A stretch of 49,291 nucleotides of DNA from Olavius algarvensis Gamma 3 endosymbiont (GCA_001735895.1 DS021201.1:110565-159855); one strand, 5' to 3'. Counted from the stretch's first letter, positions 9,880-19,758 are shown. Notes: generated from the letters alone by a model not told the origin. A program made the numbers and translations.

Positions 9880-11142
9880 ATGCATCACCCCACTCGGCTT
9901 TTGATATACGGCTTCGGCATCGTAATCATGATGATGATTGCGCTGTCCTTCGTCGCCTTCCATTCGAGTAGCGTCGGCAATCGGAATGTCAATATCGAGG
10001 TCACCAGGCAACTCGAAAAGATAAACCTGATCAATGAGTTGTCGACCATCATTCAAAGCCGCACCCGATTTATGCAGTCGATGTTACTGCACGATAAACA
10101 GTTCATCGCAGACGAATCCGTGCCCAGTTTCAACCGCCTCAGAGGAGCCTACGACGAGACTCGCGAGCGCCTGACGCCGATGCTGGCGCCGCGCGAGCGC
10201 GAAATCATGCAGGCGATCGACCGCCTCGACCGCGATATCAACGATTTGAACCGCCAGGTGTCGGTCTTGTTTCTAAACGATAGCCGCGACGAGGCCAACC
10301 GGATTTTGTTGCAGGAGGTATTGCCTAAAACCGCCCCGCTGCTGTCGTACCTGTCCGAATTGACCCAGGCACAGCGCATAGATGCGCAACAGGCGCTGTT
10401 GCATTCCAGCAACCTGGCCGACGAAAGCCGCACCCAGATTGCCATCTTTTCAGTGATCGCGGTGCTGATCAGCCTAATGGTCACCACGGTCGCGATCTGG
10501 TACGGGCACAAGCTCTCCGGCCAGCTACAGGATATGAACACCTACCTGGAACGGAAAATCTACGAACGCACCGAGTCGCTGCTCGATACGCAACGAGAAT
10601 TGCAGGAAGACAAAAACGAATTGACGCGCATGGCCCTGACCGACAGCCTCACTCAACTGTCGAACCGGACTCACATGAATCAGATTCTGCACCGGGAATA
10701 TGCGCGCTTCGAGCGCTATAAACAGCGCTTCGGCATCATCATGCTCGATATCGATCAATTCAAGCGCGTGAATGACAGTTACGGTCACGACACCGGTGAT
10801 GCGGTGCTTAAAAAACTGGCAAAAATATTCGAGAACGCGATACGCGCCAGCGATTTCATCGCCCGCTGGGGTGGTGAGGAGTTCTTGATTTGCTGCACTA
10901 CGATCGAGCAAGAGGATCTGCTACCGATTGCTGAAACCATCCGGCAACTGGTGGGCAGCACCGATTTTGAAACCGCCGGCCAGATTACCGCAAGCCTCGG
11001 TTGCGCGGCCATCGTTACGGGAGAAACCATCGGCGATTTGATCAAGCGCGCCGATATCGCCCTCTACGAAGCCAAAAACAACGGCCGCAATCAAACCGTG
11101 GTTTCCGAATTCACCGACTCGTCGATCCCGGACTCCGCCTAA
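9880..11142 (+). CDS. Membrane sensor diguanylate cyclase (GGDEF domain)
   Basis: Two hydrophobic segments, then a GGDEF domain with intact ARWGGEEFLICC signature. Confidence 0.93.
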   Translation: MHHPTRLLIYGFGIVIMMMIALSFVAFHSSSVGNRNVNIEVTRQLEKINLINELSTIIQSRTRFMQSMLLHDKQFIADESVPSFNRLRGAYDETRERLTPMLAPREREIMQAIDRLDRDINDLNRQVSVLFLNDSRDEANRILLQEVLPKTAPLLSYLSELTQAQRIDAQQALLHSSNLADESRTQIAIFSVIAVLISLMVTTVAIWYGHKLSGQLQDMNTYLERKIYERTESLLDTQRELQEDKNELTRMALTDSLTQLSNRTHMNQILHREYARFERYKQRFGIIMLDIDQFKRVNDSYGHDTGDAVLKKLAKIFENAIRASDFIARWGGEEFLICCTTIEQEDLLPIAETIRQLVGSTDFETAGQITASLGCAAIVTGETIGDLIKRADIALYEAKNNGRNQTVVSEFTDSSIPDSA

Positions 11143-11160
11143 CGCCGCCGGATATAAACG

Positions 11161-11715
11161 CTAGTCGATGAAATGCAGCTCGACTTCACGCATCGGCCCG
11201 CGGCTGAACCAGGCGTGATGTACTCGATCGGTACCCTGCTCATAAAACAGCTTCAGGCTATGGGTGATCACCGGGAAGGCGAGTTCATCCCAGGGTATGC
11301 GCTCGCGTGTGAACAGACCGACTTCGAGGCTTTCCGGACCCGCCGAAATATCGCTTAGGAGTTCACCATGGAACATCAGGTAGACCTGAGAAATATAGGG
11401 CAGACTGAAGATGCCGAACAGGGTCAGCGGGCCGGCGCTGGCATTGGCTTCTTCCACCGCTTCCCGCGCCGCGGCCTCGGCCACGGTCTCATTGTTTTCC
11501 ATGAATCCCGCCGGCAGGGTCCAGCACCCGTAGCGGGGTTCGATGGCGCGTTTGCACAGCAGCAGCTTCTCGCCGCAGGTTAGTATCGCGCCGCAGACGT
11601 TATTCGGATTTTGATAGTGCACGTGACCGCAATGATCGCAGACAAAGCGTTCACGATTGTCGTCAACCGGAATCTTGAGGGTCACCGGCTGGCCGCATTG
11701 GCTGCAGTAATTCAT
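11161..11715 (-). CDS. NUDIX hydrolase with N-terminal zinc ribbon
   Basis: CSQCGQP...CDHCGHVHYQNP ribbon; Nudix box GFMENNETVAEAAAREAVEEANA. Confidence 0.92.
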   Translation of the reverse strand: MNYCSQCGQPVTLKIPVDDNRERFVCDHCGHVHYQNPNNVCGAILTCGEKLLLCKRAIEPRYGCWTLPAGFMENNETVAEAAAREAVEEANASAGPLTLFGIFSLPYISQVYLMFHGELLSDISAGPESLEVGLFTRERIPWDELAFPVITHSLKLFYEQGTDRVHHAWFSRGPMREVELHFID

Positions 11716-12455
11716 TGTTGAACCAGCTTGGCCGCAGCCAATAACAGCGCTTTGACCCGGTGCATGCCCTGCTCCATGTTAGCCAGGATTTCCGGCATGC
11801 TGATCGCTCGATCCTCGATGCCGGCGGCCCAGTTAACCACCAGGGCGAGACAGGCGTATTCGACCTCGAGTTCTCTCGCCAGGGCGGCTTCCGGCATGCC
11901 GGTCATCCCCACCATGCTGCAGCCATCGACTTTCAGGCGCGCTACTTCGGCCGCGGTTTCCAGGCGCGGGCCATTGGTGACGCCATAGGTACCGGAGGCG
12001 ACCAGCGGCTGACCCAGCTGCAGGCCGACCTCGATGATAATGCCGCGCAGTTGCGCGCTATAGGGCCAGCTAAAATCGATATGCTTGACCATGTCGTCGA
12101 GGCCATCGGAATAGGTACTCTCCCGGCCCGAACTATAGTCGATGATCTGGTCGGGCACGGCCAGCGTCAACGGCGCCATATCGGCCCTGATTCCGCCAAC
12201 CGCGTTAACCGCAATGACTTGTTTGACGCCGATATTTTTAAGCGCCCAGATATTTGCGCGGTAGTTGATTCGGTGCGGCGGAATTTTGTGGCCGGACCCG
12301 TGACGGGGCACGAAGGCGAGTTCCGTACCCTGCCATTTACCCTGTAAGATTTCGGCCGAAGTCTCACCATAGGGCGTGTCCGGAGATGCCTGCCGCTGCA
12401 ACTCGAAATCCTCGCCCAACGAGTAGAGGCCGCTACCGCCGATAATCGCGAGCAT
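11712..12455 (-). CDS. S-methyl-5'-thioinosine / methylthioadenosine phosphorylase family
   Basis: Likely start at internal Met (MLAIIGGSGLYSLGEDFEL); VPRHGSGHKIPPHRINYRANIWAL and VTNGPRLETAAEV. Adjacent to hpt. Confidence 0.9.
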   Translation of the reverse strand: MLAIIGGSGLYSLGEDFELQRQASPDTPYGETSAEILQGKWQGTELAFVPRHGSGHKIPPHRINYRANIWALKNIGVKQVIAVNAVGGIRADMAPLTLAVPDQIIDYSSGRESTYSDGLDDMVKHIDFSWPYSAQLRGIIIEVGLQLGQPLVASGTYGVTNGPRLETAAEVARLKVDGCSMVGMTGMPEAALARELEVEYACLALVVNWAAGIEDRAISMPEILANMEQGMHRVKALLLAAAKLVQQ

Positions 12456-13009
12456 CAAACGACCTTTTCCGGCAGCGCATAAATGCTGGAGAGATTGCGA
12501 AAATGCCCGTTCAAATCCATGCCCGCGCCATAAACATAACAATCGTCGCATTCGATGCCGACGAAATCGGGCGCGATATCGGCTTTTTTGCGGTCGTGGG
12601 TTTTACGGATCAGGAACACGCTGCTACAGGTTTTGGCGCCGTGTTTGAGGCAGTAGGATTTAACTTCTTCCAGGGTATAACCTTGATCGAAAATATCATC
12701 GATGATGATGACGTTACGCTCCCTGATTTCATTTTGCGGATACGTCTTCCACAATACGTTCTTGCCCAGGGTCGTCAGGCGATAGCGCGTGGCATGCACA
12801 TAGTCGAGCGTCAGCGGGAACTCCCAGTGACGCAACAATTGCCCGGTCAAATAAAGTCCGCCATTCATCACGCACAGCACCAGCGGAAAATCCTGTTTGC
12901 ATTCGTTTTCGACCTGCAATGCAAGCGCGGCGATCGACGCGTCGACCGAATCTCGGTCGAATAGCAATTCGGCGCTCTGGTGCACTTGCTGGGCTCGGTC
13001 CGCATTCAT
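12455..13009 (-). CDS. hpt: Hypoxanthine-guanine phosphoribosyltransferase
   Basis: PRPP motif VIIIDDIFDQGYTLEE; VLCVMNGGLYLTGQLLR. Confidence 0.9.
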   Translation of the reverse strand: MNADRAQQVHQSAELLFDRDSVDASIAALALQVENECKQDFPLVLCVMNGGLYLTGQLLRHWEFPLTLDYVHATRYRLTTLGKNVLWKTYPQNEIRERNVIIIDDIFDQGYTLEEVKSYCLKHGAKTCSSVFLIRKTHDRKKADIAPDFVGIECDDCYVYGAGMDLNGHFRNLSSIYALPEKVV

Positions 13010-13010
13010 G

Positions 13011-14090
13011 TCAGGCTTTTTCCAGGGCTATGGCGTCCGCGATATGGAGGGTGGAAGTCGGGAAGGCGATTTCAGCCTGATTCGATTCAACGATTTCGGC
13101 AATGCGCAACATCACCTCCTGCTTGACCTCGTGAAATTTTACCCACTGCGTCGTCTTGGTAAAGCAATAGATAAAGAAATCGACCGAAGAATCGGAAAAT
13201 TCGTTGAAGTTCACCATCAGAGTTTTGTCGCTGTCAACTTCCTCGTGACTTTCCAGCATCGCGCGCACTTCTTCGACAACCTTGTCCATGCTGGTCAGGT
13301 CGGAGTAGCGCAAGCCGATTGTTTCATAGATCCGCCGGTTATCCATGCGCGATGGGTTTTCGACGATGATACTGGTGAAAATGGCGTTGGGAACATAAAT
13401 CGGGCGCGACTGAAAATCGCGGATAACCGTCACCCGCCAACCGATTTTTTCGACGGTACCCTCGATACTGCGGTCGGGCGAGCGTATCCAGTCACCCACC
13501 AGGAAGGGACGATCGAGATAGATAATCAACGCGCCGAAGAAATTGGCCAACATGTCCTTGGCCGCAAAACCCACCGCGATACCGCCGATACCGCCCATCG
13601 CCAACACCCCTGATATACTGAAACCCAGGGTTTGCAGTATCACCAGCGCCGCGGTGATGACTACCGCGAGGCGCACCAGCTTGCCGATGGCCTCCACCGT
13701 GTGCTGGTCGATCTGGTCCGAGTCTCGGGTAAACTCCGTTTCCGCGCCCCGTATCAGCCCTAACAGGAACCAGGTGAGACAGATCAGAATACCGACATCG
13801 CGCACCGAGTCGGAATACGTAAAAATGGTGTTCTGGGTTTCGGCATAGATGATGTCGGCCGCGATATCGAGACCCTCGAGCCAGACCATCCAGCCGATGG
13901 GTCGGCGCGCCGCGAGCACGATTATGTCGTCCCAAAAAGTCTTGGTGCGACTGAGCCGGGCCATTATCTTCACCAGTAGCCGTTTGGCGAAAAAGCTGAC
14001 AAACGCGGTGAGCAACACCACTACAAACACCTGCACTATCCAGCTCCATTGCCCGGCGAGCCCGGGTAGCCAGTTTTCCAGATTGGACAT
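13011..14090 (-). CDS. Small-conductance mechanosensitive ion channel (MscS family)
   Basis: Multiple TM helices; GGIGGIAVGFAAKDMLANFFGALIIYLDRPFLVGDWI. Confidence 0.93.
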   Translation of the reverse strand: MSNLENWLPGLAGQWSWIVQVFVVVLLTAFVSFFAKRLLVKIMARLSRTKTFWDDIIVLAARRPIGWMVWLEGLDIAADIIYAETQNTIFTYSDSVRDVGILICLTWFLLGLIRGAETEFTRDSDQIDQHTVEAIGKLVRLAVVITAALVILQTLGFSISGVLAMGGIGGIAVGFAAKDMLANFFGALIIYLDRPFLVGDWIRSPDRSIEGTVEKIGWRVTVIRDFQSRPIYVPNAIFTSIIVENPSRMDNRRIYETIGLRYSDLTSMDKVVEEVRAMLESHEEVDSDKTLMVNFNEFSDSSVDFFIYCFTKTTQWVKFHEVKQEVMLRIAEIVESNQAEIAFPTSTLHIADAIALEKA

Positions 14091-15142
14091 TATTCGAACA
14101 AGTCTCCGCTATCCGCCAAACCTAGGCGCTGATTGAAAGAATGCAATTCTTCGCAGGCGTCAAACCAGGCCTGCGACTGCAATAAATCGCCGGCGGCCGG
14201 CTGTCCGTGTAATCGCACCATGCGCAATTGCGTCGTTGGATTGGCGTATCCCGCCAGCGAATCTAGCACTTCGTCCGCGCCCTCCGGATTATTGCAAACC
14301 AGCAGTATATCGCAGCCGGCATCCAGTGAAGCCCGGGCTCTCGCGGGATAACCGCCCACCGACTCGGCGCCGCTCATGCTCAGGTCGTCGCTGAAAACCA
14401 TGCCTTCGAAGCCGAGTTGCCCGCGCAGCACGGTCTCGATCCAGTAACCCGAGTAGCCCGCGGGTTGCTGGTCGACATGGTCATAAATAACGTGGGCCAT
14501 CATGATTCCGGCCAAATGCGTGGCGATAACGCGCCGAAAGGGGATCAGATCCAGGGCCTCGATTTCGGCAAAACTGCGACGGTCGAAAGGCATCACATGA
14601 TGCGAATCGCCCTCCACCGAACCATGGCCGGGAAAATGCTTGCCCACCGCCTCCATGCCGGCGCGGCGCATGCCCCTGACCCAAGCATTCGCCAGATGGC
14701 AAATCGATTCGGGATCCCGGTGAAAGGCGCGATCGCCGATGACGCTGCTAATCGGATTGCCGATATCGAGCACCGGCGCAAAGCTGAGGTCGACGCCGTA
14801 ATGAAGCAGTTCCGCGGCCATTACCCAGGCAAAGTTTTCGGCACAGCGAAGGGCTTGTTGCGGCTCGTCGTTATACAAGTCTCCCAAATGCCCCATCGCC
14901 GGAATCGCCTGGAAACCCTCGCGAAAACGCTGCACCCGCCCGCCTTCGTGGTCGACCGCAACCACCAGGCGCGGATCTCTGAGGGCATGGATTTCCCGGC
15001 ACAGCCGCGCCAGTTGCGCCGGATCGTGATAATTGCGGCTGAACAGGATCACGCCACCCACCTGCGGATGAGACAGGCGTTTTCGATCGCTCTCATCGAG
15101 CGCCGTGCCTGCAATATCGAGCATCACCGGCCCCAGCGTCAT
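14090..15142 (-). CDS. nagZ: Beta-N-acetylhexosaminidase
   Basis: GH3 signature: VAVDHEGGRVQRFREGF, KHFPGHGSVEGDSH, VFSDDLSMSGA. Confidence 0.95.
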   Translation of the reverse strand: MTLGPVMLDIAGTALDESDRKRLSHPQVGGVILFSRNYHDPAQLARLCREIHALRDPRLVVAVDHEGGRVQRFREGFQAIPAMGHLGDLYNDEPQQALRCAENFAWVMAAELLHYGVDLSFAPVLDIGNPISSVIGDRAFHRDPESICHLANAWVRGMRRAGMEAVGKHFPGHGSVEGDSHHVMPFDRRSFAEIEALDLIPFRRVIATHLAGIMMAHVIYDHVDQQPAGYSGYWIETVLRGQLGFEGMVFSDDLSMSGAESVGGYPARARASLDAGCDILLVCNNPEGADEVLDSLAGYANPTTQLRMVRLHGQPAAGDLLQSQAWFDACEELHSFNQRLGLADSGDLFE

Positions 15143-15624
15143 GTCGCCGGCTCCAGCAAGACCACCGCAGCGACGGCAATCCCCTCTTCACGCCCGATGA
15201 AGCCGAGTTGCTCGGTGGTCGTGGCCTTGATGTTGATTAGTGCCGGCGGGCAATCCAGGGACTGCGCCAGCAACCGTTGCATCGCAGCCACGTGAGCCGC
15301 CAGCTTCGGTGCTTGCAGCAGCACGGTAATATCGGCGTTGCCCAGGCGGAAGCCATCCTCGGCGGCCAGTTTTTTCACCGCCTGCAGAAATTCGCGGCTG
15401 TCCCGATTTTCATTAGCGGCATCGCTGTCGGGAAACATCCGGCCGATATCGCCCCGCCCCAAGGCGCCGAGCAGCGCATCGCACAGCGCGTGGATCAATA
15501 CATCGCCATCGGAATGCGCGACCACCGACTTGTCGCAGGGGATTTCAATGCCGCCCAACACGAAGCCCCGGCCCGGCGCGAAGGCGTGCACATCGTAACC
15601 ATGTCCGATTCTGGGGCTAGGCAT
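15139..15624 (-). CDS. ispF: 2-C-methyl-D-erythritol 2,4-cyclodiphosphate synthase
   Basis: RIGHGYDVHAF; HSDGDVLIHALCDALLGAL; NIKATTTEQLGFIGREEGI. Confidence 0.97.
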   Translation of the reverse strand: MPSPRIGHGYDVHAFAPGRGFVLGGIEIPCDKSVVAHSDGDVLIHALCDALLGALGRGDIGRMFPDSDAANENRDSREFLQAVKKLAAEDGFRLGNADITVLLQAPKLAAHVAAMQRLLAQSLDCPPALINIKATTTEQLGFIGREEGIAVAAVVLLEPAT

Positions 15625-15678
15625 CTACAAACCGTCTCGAATTCTCACGGGTCGGATTATAACCGCAGGATTGTCTAA

Positions 15679-16713
15679 CTACACGCGACTGAGCGCATGC
15701 GCGTTGAACAATAACGCGCTGAATAGCAACAGCGCGCCGGCCTGGTGCAACGCGCCCAGCAATACCGGAACCTGCAGCAACAGGGTCGCGACGCCGAGAC
15801 CCAGTTGGATGATCACCATCATGCCGACCAATTTAAAGCCGCGCTGTAGCGTGACATCGTCGAAACGCGAACGCCCCCGGATATACCAGACGATTAACAA
15901 CACCCCGGTAACGAGCGCCAACCAGCGATGATTGAACTGCACCGTCACCAGGTTATCGAAGGGGTTCAGATACCAGGGCGTCAGCGCGCCGAGGCCCTCC
16001 GGGATCAGGGCGCCGCCCATCAACGGGAAGGTATTGAATATCATGCCGGCATCGAGGCCGGCGACGAAGCCGCCCGAGGCGATGGTAATCAGCAACAACG
16101 TCAACAAGGCCAGCGAAGCCTTGCGCCAGCCGGCCGCGGCGGACTGGGTCAGCGGACGGTATCGTTGCGGGAAAGCAAGATTGAATATCGTCCACAGAAT
16201 GAACCCGTAGATCAGTATGGCGCTCAGTAAATGCGCGGTTAGCCGGTATTGGCTGACATGCGGATTGCTGACCAGGCCGCTCTTGACCATATACCAGCCG
16301 AGCAAGCCCTGAAACCCGCCCAGCACGAACATGATGATCAGCCGCGGCGTCAGCCCGGGTTTGACCATTTTGCGCAGCAGGAAAAAGATAAGCGGCAGCA
16401 GGAACACCAGGCCGATCAGACGCCCCAGCATGCGATGCGAGTACTCGAACCAGAAGATCGCCTTAAACCCGGCTAGCGACATGTCGCGATTCAGTTTTTG
16501 AAACTCCGGGTACTGCTGGTAAAGCTCGAATTCGGCCTGCCATTGTTCGGCGCCGAGCGGCGGCAACATGCCGGTGGGATGCCAGGTCACCATGGAAAGC
16601 CCGGAATCGGTGAGCCGGGTGACGCCGCCGAGAATGACCATGGCAAAAATCAATACCAGGCAAAGCTGTAACCAGCGCAGGATCGCGCGATCGTTATCAC
16701 TGATGTGCTGCAT
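15679..16713 (-). CDS. ctaA: Heme A synthase (COX15/CtaA family)
   Basis: VILGGVTRLTDSGLSMVTWHPTGMLPP; EYSHRMLGRLIGL; QFNHRWLALVTG. Confidence 0.93.
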   Translation of the reverse strand: MQHISDNDRAILRWLQLCLVLIFAMVILGGVTRLTDSGLSMVTWHPTGMLPPLGAEQWQAEFELYQQYPEFQKLNRDMSLAGFKAIFWFEYSHRMLGRLIGLVFLLPLIFFLLRKMVKPGLTPRLIIMFVLGGFQGLLGWYMVKSGLVSNPHVSQYRLTAHLLSAILIYGFILWTIFNLAFPQRYRPLTQSAAAGWRKASLALLTLLLITIASGGFVAGLDAGMIFNTFPLMGGALIPEGLGALTPWYLNPFDNLVTVQFNHRWLALVTGVLLIVWYIRGRSRFDDVTLQRGFKLVGMMVIIQLGLGVATLLLQVPVLLGALHQAGALLLFSALLFNAHALSRV

Positions 16714-16754
16714 TATGGCTCGCTACTCCGAATTTACGCCGCATCGGTCAAATC

Positions 16755-17642
16755 CTATGGGCTGCCGGCAACCTGGCGGAAACGTCCGGCATTGATCTGC
16801 CCGGAGGCATAGTCGTCCAGCCGGCCATCCATCTTGCGCCCGAGTTGTTCGAGGCGTTTAGCCGTGGCCGGATGGGTTTTCATCAACACCGACAATTCCG
16901 AAGAATTCGGATTGATACTATCGATGGTGGTTAATACGTCAAGCAGCGCGTAGGGATCGTAGCCGGCGCGGGCGAGCAACACCACGGCGCGCACATCGGC
17001 GTCGTATTCGTATTTTCTATCCAGCCCGGTAGCATACAGTTGCACACCGGAGTTGATTAACTGCTGCAGTTTTTCGCGCTTTTTTTTATTACCGACTAGC
17101 TTGATCCCGAGGCCGGACCAGAATTCGCGTTTCATGGTTTTTTGCAAGGCGGAGAGATGATGCTTGCGCACCACATGGGCTATTTCGTGCGCCAGCACCC
17201 CGGCCAGCTGAGCCTCGTTCTCGAGCAGGTTGTACAAACCCAGCGTTATCACGATATAACCACCGGGTGCGGCAAAGGCATTAATCCCCTCGGATTCGAT
17301 CACCCCGAAACTCCAGGGCAGCTGCTTGCGATTGGTCTGCGATGCAACCCAGAAGCCGACATCGTTGACATAGCGCTGCAGGCCGGCATCGTCGACCAGC
17401 GGGGCAGCGCCCAACAATCCCGCTACCAGCTTGCCGCCGATTTCGATTTCCTCTGCTTCGCTGAGCTTACCGCGCGACTTGTCGAATTTCGCCTTCCCCT
17501 GCTTGACCTTTCGTTTCACTTTATCCTTCGCCGATTTCAAATCTTTCTTCAAATCGTCAAAGCTCAGCGCATAGGCAGAGTTCATCACGGCCGGACCGGT
17601 GGCGAGACCGCATAGCAATATTATCTGGAGCAGGATTCTCAT
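16755..17642 (-). CDS. M48 family metallopeptidase
   Basis: Zinc motif AHEIAHVVRKHH (HExxH), EYDADVRAV, signal peptide. Confidence 0.93.
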   Translation of the reverse strand: MRILLQIILLCGLATGPAVMNSAYALSFDDLKKDLKSAKDKVKRKVKQGKAKFDKSRGKLSEAEEIEIGGKLVAGLLGAAPLVDDAGLQRYVNDVGFWVASQTNRKQLPWSFGVIESEGINAFAAPGGYIVITLGLYNLLENEAQLAGVLAHEIAHVVRKHHLSALQKTMKREFWSGLGIKLVGNKKKREKLQQLINSGVQLYATGLDRKYEYDADVRAVVLLARAGYDPYALLDVLTTIDSINPNSSELSVLMKTHPATAKRLEQLGRKMDGRLDDYASGQINAGRFRQVAGSP

Positions 17643-17645
17643 CGC

Positions 17646-18197
17646 CTATTTTTTACCCGAGAGATGAGGAATCTCGACCGCGCTCAAGCCGCCCTTGCGG
17701 GCAAAACCGTGGGCGCGCTTCCCATCACTGACGAATTGCTTCATTTTCTCGAATTCGACAAAGTCGGCCTGCGCGGATTTGATTTCATCCTCGCTCAAAC
17801 CCCGGACGCCGATAGTAGCCGTGCCGGCGCTGGTTGCGCCCTTGTCCGATTTGAAAAACCTGCTGGCCTTACGAGAAAACGAGGCCAGACCCGAGAGGAA
17901 TCCGCGCGAATCCGCTCCGGATTCGGCCGCGACCGTCGAGGCGGCGGAGCGTTGCCGCACCTGGTAGCTGCGCACCCAGCCGGACAGCGCCGGCCGCTTG
18001 GCGGTAATCTTCTTCCAGCCCCCGCGGCGCGTGCTAATGGCGATCGCCGCACCGGCGGTAAGCTGCCCGACGCGCTTCGAACCGGCACCCGGCTGGGCAT
18101 GCACCGCGGCGGTACGCACGACGATACCGTCCTGGTTCGCCTGCAGCGGCGCGGCCAGTAAAATCGTCAATAAGAGTAGCGGGATAAGCTGTTTCAT
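17646..18197 (-). CDS. SH3 (SH3b-like) domain-containing secreted protein
   Basis: Signal peptide then VVRTAAVHAQPGAGSKRVGQLTAGAAIAISTRRGGWKKITA...GWVRSYQV. Confidence 0.8.
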   Translation of the reverse strand: MKQLIPLLLLTILLAAPLQANQDGIVVRTAAVHAQPGAGSKRVGQLTAGAAIAISTRRGGWKKITAKRPALSGWVRSYQVRQRSAASTVAAESGADSRGFLSGLASFSRKASRFFKSDKGATSAGTATIGVRGLSEDEIKSAQADFVEFEKMKQFVSDGKRAHGFARKGGLSAVEIPHLSGKK

Positions 18198-18436
18198 CGG
18201 CCTCGAATTATAGCAATAGAAGCGTCATTGCGAATATAAAATGCTAATCGCATCGGCCACAGTTTTCCCGCTTTCCGGTCACGGGGCATTACCCGAAAAA
18301 CGGCCACGGAGCGGAACCCTTGGCATCGGCCTGTAAGCGGCGCATCATGAGCTTATTAGCCGCAAATGACATTGTCATTGCCAATCGGATATGATTGGAG
18401 CAATACGGACAAGCCAGCGATGTTAGGCGGCAATCA

Positions 18437-18895
18437 ATGAGTATCAAAGTGCTAGAATCCGACCTCCCTTCAGAAAGTATCCTGAATGATCGAGTTGCAC
18501 CCACCGATTTCCTCGATTGCTTTTCCGTTTCTTCGTCCCTGCCACCGAGAAAAGCAGCAAACACTATCGTGGACTTCCCTGGCTGGGCGCGCATGCTTTT
18601 AATGTTTCGAAAAGTCGCTACAGCTCCATTCGGGCTTTCGAACGATGGTCCGCCTGCCGCTGATAAGATTGGTCCCTTTCCTGTTGAAATTGAAACAACG
18701 AACGAACTAATTGCTGGATTTAACGATAAGCACCTAGATTTTCGGGTATCAGTTATATCTCGAACCGGGAAGGTCTATTTGGCGACATGGGTACACCCAC
18801 ACAACTTTGGCGGGCGGCTCTACCTTGCTTGCATCCTCCCATTCCATGTTTTAATTGCTCGCAATGCACTGAGTCGAGTTGCTATCCGGGGATGA
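18437..18895 (+). CDS. DUF2867-like domain protein (cassette-like gene)
   Basis: MSIKVLESDLPSES...DFPGWARMLLMFR...HLDFRVSVISRTGKVYLATWVHPHNFGGRLYLACILPFHVLIARNALSRV matches my recollection of DUF2867. Start chosen at the ATG 15 bp after GTTAGGC; the longer ORF begins at 18395. Confidence 0.75.
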   Translation: MSIKVLESDLPSESILNDRVAPTDFLDCFSVSSSLPPRKAANTIVDFPGWARMLLMFRKVATAPFGLSNDGPPAADKIGPFPVEIETTNELIAGFNDKHLDFRVSVISRTGKVYLATWVHPHNFGGRLYLACILPFHVLIARNALSRVAIRG

Positions 18896-19158
18896 CTGAG
18901 GTGTACAGAGTCACTATGCATCATGCCAATGTATGAGTAATTACAAGCTGCACCACCTAGGAAAATGCCCAGGATAAAAGTTACCTACACGCCGCCTCTT
19001 AGTATCAGGCGCATGCAATTGGATTGCAAAACGCTACACGTTTCGAAAGCCGCTGACGCGAGGCGTTAGCTGGGTATAGAATCTCAAGGAGTCTTCTCCC
19101 GTTGGGTAGAGGTGCCTGCCAGCTTACCGCTTCGGCGGTGGGCTGGGGAGGAGGTTCA

Positions 19159-19245
19159 ATGAGTATCAAGGGCATGCAGACGGACATTTTGCCCGCTACG
19201 CGCGCAAAACGCCGCAGATGCCGGGCGTTAATGGGCCAATCTTGA
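19159..19245 (+). pseudogene. Truncated N-terminal relative of the DUF2867-like gene (remnant)
   Basis: ATGAGTATCAA is repeated from 18437; MSIKGMQTDILPATR... versus MSIKVLESDLPSES..., then a stop. Confidence 0.45.
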
Positions 19246-19259
19246 CACAGGAGTAATAT

Positions 19260-19278
19260 TGGTATATTTTTTATACCA
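19260..19278. promoter_or_regulatory. Candidate brnTA operator palindrome
   Basis: TGGTATA-TTTTT-TATACCA perfect inverted repeat touching the brnT start codon (ATG at 19278). Confidence 0.6.
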
Positions 19279-19541
19279 TGTTGTCATTTGAATTCGACTC
19301 ACGGAAAAGCAATTCAAATCTCAAGAAGCACGGCATCGACTTCGTCGAAGCGCAGTTACTTTGGCTAGATTCAAATCTACTCGAAATCCCCGCGAAGACA
19401 ATCGATGAACCTCGCTATCCGATGATTGGAAGGATTTTAGATAAGCACTGGTCGGCGATAATTACTTATCGCAACGAAAACATACGAATCATCTCTGTGA
19501 GGCGATCCCGAGAAGAGGAGATTGAAATATATGAAAGCTAA
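19278..19541 (+). CDS. brnT: BrnT family toxin
   Basis: FEFDSRKSNSNLKKHGIDFVEAQLLW...ISVRRSREEEIEIYE matches the BrnT pattern. Confidence 0.9.
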   Translation: MLSFEFDSRKSNSNLKKHGIDFVEAQLLWLDSNLLEIPAKTIDEPRYPMIGRILDKHWSAIITYRNENIRIISVRRSREEEIEIYES

Positions 19542-19722
19542 AAAATTTGATTCTGATTTTGAAAGTGGGAAAGATATTACCCAGTCTTTAGATCTGTCTA
19601 AAATCAAACGCCCAAACCAAAAACAGAGAAGGGTTAATGTTGATTTTCCAACCTGGATGATCGAGTCCCTGGATAAAGAGGCATCGCGATTAGGTGTCAC
19701 ACGTCAATCAATCATAAAGTGA
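19522..19722 (+). pseudogene. brnA: BrnA family antitoxin, C-terminus cut off by the IS3-family element
   Basis: RRVNVDFPTWMIESLDKEASRLGVTRQSIIK* is a BrnA ribbon-helix-helix. The stop codon TGA is the first three bases of the IS terminus. Confidence 0.75.
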
Positions 19723-19758
19723 ATCGCCCCGGGATTTCCGGAGGCTGTTTTGTGTGAG

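Noticed and set aside
12897-13613. 238-aa plus-strand ORF
   Set aside because: Antisense to hpt and the MscS gene.
14417-15295. 292-aa plus-strand ORF
   Set aside because: Antisense to nagZ and ispF, both strongly supported by motifs.
18289-18594. 101-aa minus-strand ORF overlapping the DUF2867-like gene
   Set aside because: No motif; overlaps the better supported plus-strand coding sequence.
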